A stretch of 64,000 nt of DNA, from contig JAFWIE010000077.1 in the NCBI GenBank assembly GCA_017533825.1, forward strand, positions 62,001 to 126,000, read 5' to 3'. The DNA comes from Atopobiaceae bacterium. GTDB taxonomy: Bacteria; Actinomycetota; Coriobacteriia; Coriobacteriales; Atopobiaceae. Position numbers and translations under genes: made by a program. Shown in pieces: positions 9,401 to 17,140 of this stretch (positions are counted from its first letter, which is position 1; the number at the start of each line of letters is the position of its first letter). The notes beneath the pieces were generated by a model. It was not told the origin of the DNA and made no database searches. It worked only from the letters and a program-made list of their open reading frames with translations.

Positions 9401-11056
9401 GAGGTAGTAGCATCCGTAGTCACCGAGCACATCCGCCTGCACGTCAGCACGCCCCTCGAGCTCATGCTCGAGATACAGGTCCAGCTGCACCATGCCCGCA
9501 AAGGTAAGCGCCACCAGGCGTCGGCCGTCTTCCCGTCCGTAGAAGTGCCCGAGCGACGTGAGGAAGTCCCACTCCGTGCGCTCTTCCTCAGAGGCCAGCA
9601 GGACCACCTTGAGGTCTGTGTAGCTGTATAGGGCACACGCCTGCACGATAAGTCCGCGCACGAATTCCCACACCAACGCGCGCTCACCCAGCACGCCCGC
9701 CACGAAGTGGTGCGCGAGGTCAAACGCGAGTGGCACGTCACGCAGCAGCGGCGGCGTGCCGGCGAGTTCGCCCACCTTGTCGATCATGGGATCCCTGCTC
9801 AGTGAGAATCGCCGCTCGGGCCAGCCAATGTCTGCTTTGGCCTTCTCGTTGCCCAAGCCGACACGAAGCGCCAGAAAGTCCTCGTGCGCGCTCGTGCGAT
9901 TCATCAGAAGCGGTGAGAGTGCCTCCGCGCGTTCGAGAAGCTCAGATACCGCGGGACGCGTGTCGCGAAGAACCTGGCCCTGTTCCTCAACCTCGGCGGC
10001 AATGGCATTCTCAATGCCATCGAGGTACGACATGTATGCCTGGGTGCGGATCGTCTCCCCCCTCCAGCGACGCTTGCGCAGATGCGACCGCGAGATGAGC
10101 GGCCACACGAACGACCCGCCGATCATGGCAACTGCCATGCCAATCGATGGCGCCACCGCGAGCAGGTCATCGCCTCCCACCACGCGGGCGATGCCGCTCA
10201 CCGCCATGAGCACCGAAGTCATGCCCATCAGGAATGACGGACCCATCTGCATGAGCGCCGGCTGCTGCCGCTCGTCTTGGCGAGCCGGCGGGCCATCGAC
10301 AACCAACCTCAGAGGGTGGATGGACTTGGTGAGGCGCGGGGCAGGATAGAAGAGCGCATGCTCGCACTCCACCTCGCTCGCAGCCCCATCCACAAACGTC
10401 TTGGAGTGCACCAGCGGCTCCATCCCCAAGCTCTTCCGCAGGAAAAGCCCATCAGGCGAATTGATGCTCACGAAACCGGATCCCACCGCAAAGATGAGGT
10501 CCACGATCTGCACCACATCGCCTGGAATGAGCCGGTAGGGCTGCCGATGTGGCAGACGTCGCTCGTTAACGTAGGTTCCGTTCGCACTCTGCAAATCCAT
10601 GATCGCGAACGCACCGTCCCTCACGCTCATCCGCGCATGATGCACCGAGACGAACCCGTTGCGGTAACACATCTCGCACCTGTCGCCCCGTCCGATCTCG
10701 AACTCGACATCGCGCAAAAACCGCTGCTTGGCGAACGTCTTGGCTCCCTGCCCGACCACCCGCACATGGAGGGTCATAACCTCCGCATCTCGTTCGAGCA
10801 CGAAGATGCACTCATGAGCGGCCGAAATGGGAACGTGCGTCATCCGGACTGCCTGACCCTCTGCCATCGTTATCATCCAGCCATCGCTCGTTCTGAGCTC
10901 GAGCGCACCCTCGATGGACTCGAGACAAACCCCACTGGACCTCGTAGAGCGTCCCTCCCAAGGGGTAAGCCACAGCACGGACTGCGTCGACTCGTCAAAC
11001 GAAAACGTGCGGCAAGCATCTTGCGCGCGCATGGTGATGAGCAAGGTCTGTGTCAC
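6497..11056 (-). CDS. essC: EssC/EccC-type FtsK-SpoIIIE ATPase of type VII secretion
   Basis: A 1519-aa membrane ATPase, the motor of type VII systems. The N-terminal ~200 residues hold FHA-like modules; the second is convincing (GRGDRCE at about 130, S-V-H-H-A-R, then SANGTYVNERRL). Two membrane segments lie at about 270-290 and 298-320. The first SpoIIIE-type ATPase domain has Walker A GTTGSGKS at about 733 and Walker B LFIVADEF at about 855, with IDYKGGG between. Two further ATPase-like modules (about 1020-1220 and 1330-1510) have degenerate Walker A loops (YGSQNSDVDG; VLGNDIDD), as is usual for EssC/EccC, where the distal domains bind substrate. I chose the GTG at 11056 because GGAAGGAG lies just upstream. 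Two FHA-like modules at the N-terminus are the type VIIb (EssC) arrangement rather than the actinobacterial EccC one. Confidence 0.93.
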   Translation of the reverse strand: MTQTLLITMRAQDACRTFSFDESTQSVLWLTPWEGRSTRSSGVCLESIEGALELRTSDGWMITMAEGQAVRMTHVPISAAHECIFVLERDAEVMTLHVRVVGQGAKTFAKQRFLRDVEFEIGRGDRCEMCYRNGFVSVHHARMSVRDGAFAIMDLQSANGTYVNERRLPHRQPYRLIPGDVVQIVDLIFAVGSGFVSINSPDGLFLRKSLGMEPLVHSKTFVDGAASEVECEHALFYPAPRLTKSIHPLRLVVDGPPARQDERQQPALMQMGPSFLMGMTSVLMAVSGIARVVGGDDLLAVAPSIGMAVAMIGGSFVWPLISRSHLRKRRWRGETIRTQAYMSYLDGIENAIAAEVEEQGQVLRDTRPAVSELLERAEALSPLLMNRTSAHEDFLALRVGLGNEKAKADIGWPERRFSLSRDPMIDKVGELAGTPPLLRDVPLAFDLAHHFVAGVLGERALVWEFVRGLIVQACALYSYTDLKVVLLASEEERTEWDFLTSLGHFYGREDGRRLVALTFAGMVQLDLYLEHELEGRADVQADVLGDYGCYYLVICAHAALYERSEAVGQLACLRQNLGFSLVFLGHDLSDLPRECTYLVDLTPTDNLGAGASEMRGGWLEGRRKARMFERSDVSGTLVSFDPDVYVCASEARAFALSMARAHLDVPGQRVGIPRAVGFLEMFEAGCVTHLNVGKRWADNDASRTLQVQVGVGPQGDPAYLDLHESVHGPHGLIAGTTGSGKSEFIITYVLSLSVCFAPDEVAFVLIDYKGGGLAGAFENERHHLPHLAGTITNLDGSAIRRSLISIQSELRRRQRLFNEARERTGESTMDIYRYLSAYRQGLLEDPLPHLFIVADEFAELKQQEPDFMNELVSAARIGRSLGIHLILATQKPSGVVDDQIWSNARFKVALKVSDVADSREMIRREDAAEIDRPGRYYLLVGYNESFSEGQAAYAGGPYVPSDHFVRRREQAVELIDAQGQLIAAQRPRIQKKRGDVSELDAVLSKLEETANALGVRARRLWLDPLSASITLDDLAERYGGLSREGLTCVVGELDDPRHQEQRRYEVDLVRVGNIMLYGSQNSDVDGLLRTIIVSLTLAHTADELWVYAIDLGAGELAPLRVLPQVGGVVTAGDDERTNNLFRLLEEEVERRRDSAAGWSAGDDPRIVVGIANLAAFYERFEALEDRLCALTRDASRYGIHFLVTSPTVGTPRLRLRANFGFALPTILNDPSDYSMLLGSLEGMPVPQRARGGIVKDGKHVLEFQGACLGPNPMEERRWIKQFAGRVGTDTATRARAIPVLPKLVNARAMEVPAHALLMPVGYSRSCVAPVYFDLAKSRVMLVLGNDIDDIARYLRGLREACALRQDVTYRFVDPQRVLGDVQDDNVLQEDEPVCAFVQSLDQGGADARIVVFTSIVQTMSALPAREGELLEEFLSEERNAHAHALVVATELWRAKSIYQDWYRVVTAYGNGVWVGGGFAEQTAFGFARSLPEYRRPAARSDGFLVMRGQVESVRLLEAT

Positions 11057-11124
11057 GGACACTCCTTCCAAGCCATAGTCGGAAGGGCGGGAGGGGTAGG
11101 GCGCCTCTCCCGCCCACGTACGTG

Positions 11125-11412
11125 CTACATCGCCGCCGCGATGCGAGCGTCAGTCTCCTCGAGCGTGCGTGCCGTGTTGTCGAGTGCACGCGCAATCTCC
11201 TCGATGAGTTCCTTTGCCTTCACGAATCCCGGTCGCAGCTCCGCGAAGCGCGAGGAATAGGCGCGGCTCGCCTCTCCCTCCCACTCGCCTTCCAGTGCGC
11301 GGAGAAGCTGGTCCATCTTCGTGATGACGCGCTCCACGTTGCCGGCTTGCGTGCGATACGAGTTCGACCGCGTACGCATCTGGTCCGGTGTGATCCTGAT
11401 CTGTCCTGCCAT
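11125..11412 (-). CDS. WXG100 (EsxA-like) secreted protein
   Basis: A 95-aa protein with the classic form: helix, W-E-G turn at about residues 44-46, second helix. It begins MAGQIRITPDQM, close to EsxA-type N-termini. No signal peptide. AAGGAAG precedes the ATG. It lies just upstream of the ATPase gene, the usual esxA place, and is expected to be the core exported dimer that engages the last ATPase domain. A C-terminal YxxxD/E signal is not evident. Confidence 0.92.
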   Translation of the reverse strand: MAGQIRITPDQMRTRSNSYRTQAGNVERVITKMDQLLRALEGEWEGEASRAYSSRFAELRPGFVKAKELIEEIARALDNTARTLEETDARIAAAM

Positions 11413-11451
11413 AACGCTTCCTTTCTATCCCGAGGGCAACCCCGTGTCGCC

Positions 11452-14400
11452 CTACATGGCATGTGGATATGCGGGTTCTGCCGCTTCTCTTCTACGGTGT
11501 GCGACCACAAATGCGCCCGCGCCGAGTCCGACCAAGAGCGCTACCGCAACGACTTCTGCCACGAGTGTGGTGACGAGAATCGAGCCGCCACTTGTCGCAA
11601 CCCTCCCGTCGTAGTCGGTAACCCGTACGCTCACGCTCCGAGAGGCGAAGGGGCGGGCGGGCACCACGAATGCGTACGTTCCCGTCGTGATGGCATTCGC
11701 GTCGACCGGCTGTCCCGACCCTGCGGAGAGCACTTCGACCGGCTCGCCGTCGACGAACACCTCCACCTTGTCGCCGCAGCTGATGTCGTCGGTCACGTGG
11801 AAGGTCGCCCGATACTCCTTGCCCACAGCAAAGCCCGAGACAAGGTCCAAGTCGTCTATCTGGGGAGGCAGTTCGTCCAAGGTGAACGTGACCGTGGCGC
11901 TCTTGTCGGCAGCATCTGAGCGCTCGGCGTTGGAGGCCCAGTATCGACTGGTGGTGTTCTCGTTGTTCGCGGCGTCGACGGAGGCCACGTTGACGCGATA
12001 CAACCCCTGCCCGTCGCTTCCCTCAATCGCATGCGCGCCGAAGTTGCCGCGCCGTATGGTATAGACGTACTCCGACCAGCCCGCATAGTCGTTGTAGTCG
12101 CTTGAGTCGCTCGACGCCTGTAAGCTGTACCCCGCATCGTCGCGCCTCGGATGCGAACCCACCGCATCCTGGACGAGCTCCTGGGGCGCATTGGCGTAGT
12201 CGCGTACCACACTGTGGTCCATCTCGCTCAGCGCGCCGCTTACGTTCACCTCGTGCACGACGATCTGAGGCGCCTTCGGCAGAGGGCGCACCGCGCCATC
12301 CCGTCCTCCCGCCGCCTCCGCCCCCATGCCATCTACCTTCTCGACAAAGAAGTTCGAGCCAAATCTGTTGATGGAGAAGGTCACTTCCTCTGTCTCGGCC
12401 TCATTGCCAGCCAGATCACGTACGCGAGCCGTAAGCGTGTACACGTCATCGAAGTCCACGTCGTAGCCAACGCCACTCTGCGCATCCCGTCCGAAGTCGA
12501 CGAACGTGACCTCCGCACCGCCCGGCGCAACCGACTCCTCCTGGCCGAAGCGCCCAAGCTCGCCGCGTCCGGCAGCGTTCCCCTCACGCTTCCCGCGCAG
12601 CTCATACGACCATCCTGCGAGACCGGGGTTGAAGTTCCCATCGTCACCGTCGTCAAAGACAATCGCAGGGACCACCTCGTCCGCAAAGGCGCGCTCGCCA
12701 TGGGGACCCGGGACGTTGAGGATTCTCACGCGCGGCGGGGTGAGGTCAATCACGAATCCGCGCTGCTCATACGGGCGTGCCTCATTACCCGCCTCGTCCT
12801 TCGCGCTCACCACGAGGTGGCACTCCTTCGCCTCGACGAGGTAGTCAACCATGCACGTGTGCGTGTCGTCCCCGTTGTCGCGCCATGCACCAATCGTGCC
12901 AGCCGTGCCAGCATCAATCGTCACGTCAGCAGGCCTGAAGTTGTGCTCGCGAATGGTGACAGTCGCCCGACGCGTCGTCTTGAAGAAGTACTTACCTTCC
13001 TCGCGTACCGCTTCGTCCACGTCGTGGTCCCACGCGACCTGAATGACCGGGGCCGTCTTGTCGATAGTGAACTCCCCGAGCTCGACGTGGTTCGAGGGAT
13101 GACCTGCCACGTCGGTCACGAAGGCCGAGACCGCATAGTGACCATCGACGGCGAACTCCTTGGCATACGTCCATGAGGGATCCTCCCCTTCGAAGCTTGC
13201 GGCGCTCACCTCCTCCACCCGCTGCGTCCGTGCGGCGGAGGCCTCGCGCGAAGAGATTCGCACCACGGGCTCTTCGGGACGAAACGTCCTCAAATACGAG
13301 AAGTTCGTCTCACCCACGTTCACGCGGGCAACCAGCGACTGGTTCGTCACCTGTCCGGGAACGACCCCCTCGACGGTTATCGTCGGAGCAACGCTGTCTT
13401 GGACGAGCGCCAGCGGCTCCGTCCCCGCATTGCCAAGCGTCACATCGGCACCCTCATGCACCACATCTGCCACAACGTTTCCGTGACGGTCCAACGTCCA
13501 GCTGTGAGTGTTTCCCGCGACATCCGCAACCGTCAGCACGACATTGCGCTCATAGGCGTCTGCCGCACGCGATCCCGTCCCTTCCGTCAGCTGCACTGCG
13601 ACGCGCGCCGCTGAACTCCCCCGCCCAAAGTCTGACTCCAGGGAGTATTGACCATCCGGGTCGTAGAGATGCGCGCCCTCGAGCGCCAGGTCATCCTCCA
13701 CCACGAACTCCAACCGCGTCGGCCGGTCGAAGAACTGCACCTCGCCTGACGCACCCTCCCACTGGTCCTCGTAGCCCGCCACCGACGGCTCGCTCGTGGA
13801 GACCGACGATATGTCCGGAGCCTCAAGATCTACGACGAACGGCTCTCCCTTCGTCAGCGCCTCGTGACCTGCCAAGTCACGTGCAGTCACCGAAGGGGAA
13901 ACGTGTCTCCCGTGGCCAAACGGTACGACCTTGGTGCGGCTGACCACCCCCGCCTCATCGGTCTCGATGCCGTCCCACCTGACGCGCTCGTCACCCACTG
14001 CGTGTATGTGATCGGTCGTAAGCGTGACCTGAGAAGAATCGAGATTGCGGTCGCGTATGACCACGGGAACATCGATGGCATGGTTGAGGTACTTGACCCC
14101 GTCGAGCTCCGTATACGAGGACGGCGCAAAGTCCACCTGGACCTCAGGCGCCTGGGTATCGATGACGAACGAGTCCACAAACCCTGTCTTGCCCCGGTAT
14201 GCCGCACCTCGCCCCGCAAGGTCTCGGCCACCGACCTTGAGCACATAGCTACCGTCCTGGACGGCCTCGACCGTACACTCATGCACGCTGGGATGGGAGG
14301 CATCGGGCACGCGCCACGCCGAGACTTTCGGCTCGTCTCCTGCCGAGGCATGCGCCACATCGATGGCGACCTCATAGCGCGCGTCGTCTCCCCAGTTGCG

Positions 14401-16791
14401 CTCGTCGATGCGTACGACCGCGGTGCGCGCTCCGTCCCAGCAGCCATCATGCTCCGCATGCGCACCCTCATAGGTCACCGAGATCTCGGGGTCAACCGCA
14501 TCTATCGAGAACTGCTCCGAACGGTAGGGCGTCATCGGGTTGCCCGCCACGTCGGTCATGTCCAGCCACAGCTGATAGGTGCCGTCTTGCGCAAACTCCA
14601 CCTCACACGAATGCCAGTCGCCACCCACGGACTCGAAGCGCGTCGCCTCCACCACATGCTGCCTGCCGTCCTCCGTCGTGTAGTGCAGGTCGAAGTCACG
14701 CAGGTCCTCCCAGTTGTGCTCCCTCACGCGAACAACGGCCTTACGCGGCGTGCGATAGTACGAGCCTTCGTGCTCCTCCGCATGGTCCTCATCCCGCACA
14801 AAGGAGACGGCACATTCCGGCACAGTTGCGTCAACCACCACATGGCGAGTGATTCGGGCCGATGCGTTGCCTGCGACGTCGACCAGCTGAGACTCCATCG
14901 TGTACGACCCGTCCTGGACAAGTCGCGCCGTAGCCTCCCATCTGCCGCTCAACGCATTTACGGCGAAGTCACGCACGTAGAGCAGCGGCGTGGGACCCAG
15001 GGCGCGCTCCCCGGCGTTGGGGCCATCGATGCTGGCAACAAGCACCGGTTGATCTGCAAAGCGCTCACCGCCGTAGGCTCGAAGGTAGGAGAACCCCGCC
15101 TCGTCGATGGAGACCGTCACCTCCTGCTCGCCGCCATACGCGAACCCCTCCTCGACTCCGCGCACCTCAATGCCCGGTGCCGTCGCATCGAGCAGCAGCA
15201 TGAGCGGGTAGCGCGGCTCGTCGGCATCGTCAGCATAGAGTGCGGCGTTGGCAGACGGTGCCTGGATCCCCGACGCGCACGCGACGCCCTCTTCCGCGAT
15301 GCTCCACGTTCTCCAGTTGCCTGCAAGGTCGCGCACGACGACGGTGATTTCGCTCGTCAGCGCACAACCTTCCTCGGGAGTCAGAGTCACCGTCGCCTCG
15401 GTATCGCCCGGCACGAATCCCCCGTCGTCACAGACACACGACCCATCCGGCTCGACACGAACCTCTGCTATCCCCTGCTCGTCTCGAATCGTCAGCCGAA
15501 CCGCCAGCTCATCCGCAAAGAAGAGCGACGCCCCGTCGCCGTTGACGGCAACGACATCCGGACTCACTTGCTCCGCTTCGATCGTAGGCGCATCGGTATC
15601 CACGACGACGGGCACAACGCACAACCCGTCACCGAGGGTGTTGCCCGCCTTGTCGCCACCCGTTATGGCCAAGGGCCGAGAGAGATCGGCTACCTCGGGC
15701 AACTCCAAGGCCACGCCCGATCCCGTAGGCCGCCATGTCTCGTATACGACGCCACCGACGCGCAGCGAGGAGACATCGAGGTTGTCGTCGCTCACTTCGA
15801 TGCTGATCTGCGGCCGCGCGGTCGCAAACAGCGTCCCCCTTTGGAGGTCCTCCGGCCCAAGCTCCTCGCCATCGTAGAGCACACGTGCAACTGGCCCATG
15901 CGCATCCACCACGAGGTGAAGGGGAAGCTCCAAACCCGCTCCCTCGCATACAGGAGTCCGCCCCAAGGCGTCCGTACCAGTGACTCCAATCTCATACTCT
16001 CCGTCTTCCCCGCAGGAAACGACGTAGGTGCGCACGGCTCCCTCGCTCGCACACTCGAGTGGCATCCCATTGAGAACGACCGCAAGGTCGTCACTGGGAT
16101 TTGCCTCGTCGACGGAAATGACAAGCTCACAGGGCTCGTTCACGAATGCATGGCCATCAGAGACCCAAGTCACCCCGTGCTCGCTCCACGCGACCTCATA
16201 GACGGGCGGTCTCGTATCCACGATCACGTGCTCGAACGTCATCTCGCAGATGGCTCCGGAACCGTCCTCGATGCGCAGAGTGATGGCGTCATACATGCCG
16301 TCCTCGAGCTCGGTCTCCGCCTCATACCTGTCCTCGGCGTCCGCGCACACGCAGTCCTCCACGGCCCAACGCTCCGCATCCGCGCAGACGGTCACGCTCA
16401 CCGGCAGACTCGTAGCCCGGAAGGCGAACGCCAAGTCCCCACTCTCGTACGCGGCAGGATTCAGCTCCGTACCCGAGACAAGTTCCTCTCCACCCAGACG
16501 CGGCACACCAAGCAACTCGGGAACAATGCCCTCTTCGAGCTGGAGTCCGTCCTGCGCCTGTCCCGCTCCCTCATCTGGTGACTGAGCGCTCGGCGGCTCC
16601 GGAGCCTCGCTCTCGAGACCGGCGACCTCGCCCATCCCATCTGAGGCATCAACACGGGTTGGCACCACCGGGAACAGCAGACCCGCCGTCGTCACCGAGA
16701 GCAATCCCGCCAGGACCGCCTTCGGCCCGCACATGGTCGTGCCTTCTGCCGCGGCACGGCTTCCGTCAAACAAACCCAATCTCCGCATCAT
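11452..16791 (-). CDS. Giant Ig-repeat surface protein inside the type VII operon
   Basis: A 1779-aa protein. A hydrophobic stretch near residues 25-45 followed by V-D-A-S is a likely signal peptide. The body consists of about a dozen Ig/cadherin-like units, most of which begin with a version of V-V-D-T-x-A-P-x-I-x-V (for example VDTRPP, VDTDAP, IDAVDP, IDTQAP, IDKTAP, IDLTPP, LDELPP) and contain D-V-A-G-N or D-L-A-G-N before the next unit. The C-terminus is one membrane helix (about 1740-1762) and a short basic tail; no LPXTG. It should be anchored in the membrane and extend far through the wall. The gene's ATG overlaps the upstream stop codon, so it is made together with the secretion machinery. 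It may be an adhesin or a wall-spanning part of the system; neither is proven. Confidence 0.85.
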   Translation of the reverse strand: MMRRLGLFDGSRAAAEGTTMCGPKAVLAGLLSVTTAGLLFPVVPTRVDASDGMGEVAGLESEAPEPPSAQSPDEGAGQAQDGLQLEEGIVPELLGVPRLGGEELVSGTELNPAAYESGDLAFAFRATSLPVSVTVCADAERWAVEDCVCADAEDRYEAETELEDGMYDAITLRIEDGSGAICEMTFEHVIVDTRPPVYEVAWSEHGVTWVSDGHAFVNEPCELVISVDEANPSDDLAVVLNGMPLECASEGAVRTYVVSCGEDGEYEIGVTGTDALGRTPVCEGAGLELPLHLVVDAHGPVARVLYDGEELGPEDLQRGTLFATARPQISIEVSDDNLDVSSLRVGGVVYETWRPTGSGVALELPEVADLSRPLAITGGDKAGNTLGDGLCVVPVVVDTDAPTIEAEQVSPDVVAVNGDGASLFFADELAVRLTIRDEQGIAEVRVEPDGSCVCDDGGFVPGDTEATVTLTPEEGCALTSEITVVVRDLAGNWRTWSIAEEGVACASGIQAPSANAALYADDADEPRYPLMLLLDATAPGIEVRGVEEGFAYGGEQEVTVSIDEAGFSYLRAYGGERFADQPVLVASIDGPNAGERALGPTPLLYVRDFAVNALSGRWEATARLVQDGSYTMESQLVDVAGNASARITRHVVVDATVPECAVSFVRDEDHAEEHEGSYYRTPRKAVVRVREHNWEDLRDFDLHYTTEDGRQHVVEATRFESVGGDWHSCEVEFAQDGTYQLWLDMTDVAGNPMTPYRSEQFSIDAVDPEISVTYEGAHAEHDGCWDGARTAVVRIDERNWGDDARYEVAIDVAHASAGDEPKVSAWRVPDASHPSVHECTVEAVQDGSYVLKVGGRDLAGRGAAYRGKTGFVDSFVIDTQAPEVQVDFAPSSYTELDGVKYLNHAIDVPVVIRDRNLDSSQVTLTTDHIHAVGDERVRWDGIETDEAGVVSRTKVVPFGHGRHVSPSVTARDLAGHEALTKGEPFVVDLEAPDISSVSTSEPSVAGYEDQWEGASGEVQFFDRPTRLEFVVEDDLALEGAHLYDPDGQYSLESDFGRGSSAARVAVQLTEGTGSRAADAYERNVVLTVADVAGNTHSWTLDRHGNVVADVVHEGADVTLGNAGTEPLALVQDSVAPTITVEGVVPGQVTNQSLVARVNVGETNFSYLRTFRPEEPVVRISSREASAARTQRVEEVSAASFEGEDPSWTYAKEFAVDGHYAVSAFVTDVAGHPSNHVELGEFTIDKTAPVIQVAWDHDVDEAVREEGKYFFKTTRRATVTIREHNFRPADVTIDAGTAGTIGAWRDNGDDTHTCMVDYLVEAKECHLVVSAKDEAGNEARPYEQRGFVIDLTPPRVRILNVPGPHGERAFADEVVPAIVFDDGDDGNFNPGLAGWSYELRGKREGNAAGRGELGRFGQEESVAPGGAEVTFVDFGRDAQSGVGYDVDFDDVYTLTARVRDLAGNEAETEEVTFSINRFGSNFFVEKVDGMGAEAAGGRDGAVRPLPKAPQIVVHEVNVSGALSEMDHSVVRDYANAPQELVQDAVGSHPRRDDAGYSLQASSDSSDYNDYAGWSEYVYTIRRGNFGAHAIEGSDGQGLYRVNVASVDAANNENTTSRYWASNAERSDAADKSATVTFTLDELPPQIDDLDLVSGFAVGKEYRATFHVTDDISCGDKVEVFVDGEPVEVLSAGSGQPVDANAITTGTYAFVVPARPFASRSVSVRVTDYDGRVATSGGSILVTTLVAEVVAVALLVGLGAGAFVVAHRRREAAEPAYPHAM

Positions 16792-17126
16792 GACTCCGCA
16801 CCTACCTTCGCATGTACCAGACGTACGTCCTTGATGACCTTGAATGCCTCGACGGTCGTGGCGACCTCGTCCTCGTCATCCGCAGCAAACGCAGGCGAGA
16901 TGACGCGACCGTCCGCAAGACCCTGACGCGCACCGAGGGATTGGCTCGTCCCCACGCCGCCAGACGCTCTCAGCTCGCGCATGCGTGCACGACCCGAGAG
17001 GTCATCGCGAACCCCGCGAATGTCGTGCTTCGCGTAGTACCGGAGAGAGGCACCGGCAAGGACTGCCCCAGACGTAAACGCAAGCAATGCGACCACCAGA
17101 AACAAGTGCTGTGCAGACGGGCTCAT
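16788..17126 (-). CDS. Small single-span membrane protein of the type VII operon
   Basis: A 112-aa protein: one hydrophobic helix at residues 8-27 followed by a polar, mostly basic then acidic C-terminal part. I do not recognise the family. It sits 14 bp downstream of the kinase gene and overlaps the Ig-protein gene by 4 nt, with AAGGAG before its ATG. In size and membrane topology it could stand in for EssA, but there is no sequence evidence for that. Confidence 0.65.
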   Translation of the reverse strand: MSPSAQHLFLVVALLAFTSGAVLAGASLRYYAKHDIRGVRDDLSGRARMRELRASGGVGTSQSLGARQGLADGRVISPAFAADDEDEVATTVEAFKVIKDVRLVHAKVGAES

Positions 17127-17140
17127 GGCATCTCCTTTCT

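Noticed and set aside
13864..16581. Long open frame (905 codons) on the plus strand opposite the Ig-repeat gene
   Set aside because: It is antisense to a clearly coding gene with repeats; the frame is long only because GC-rich codons avoid stops. No domain, no ribosome site.
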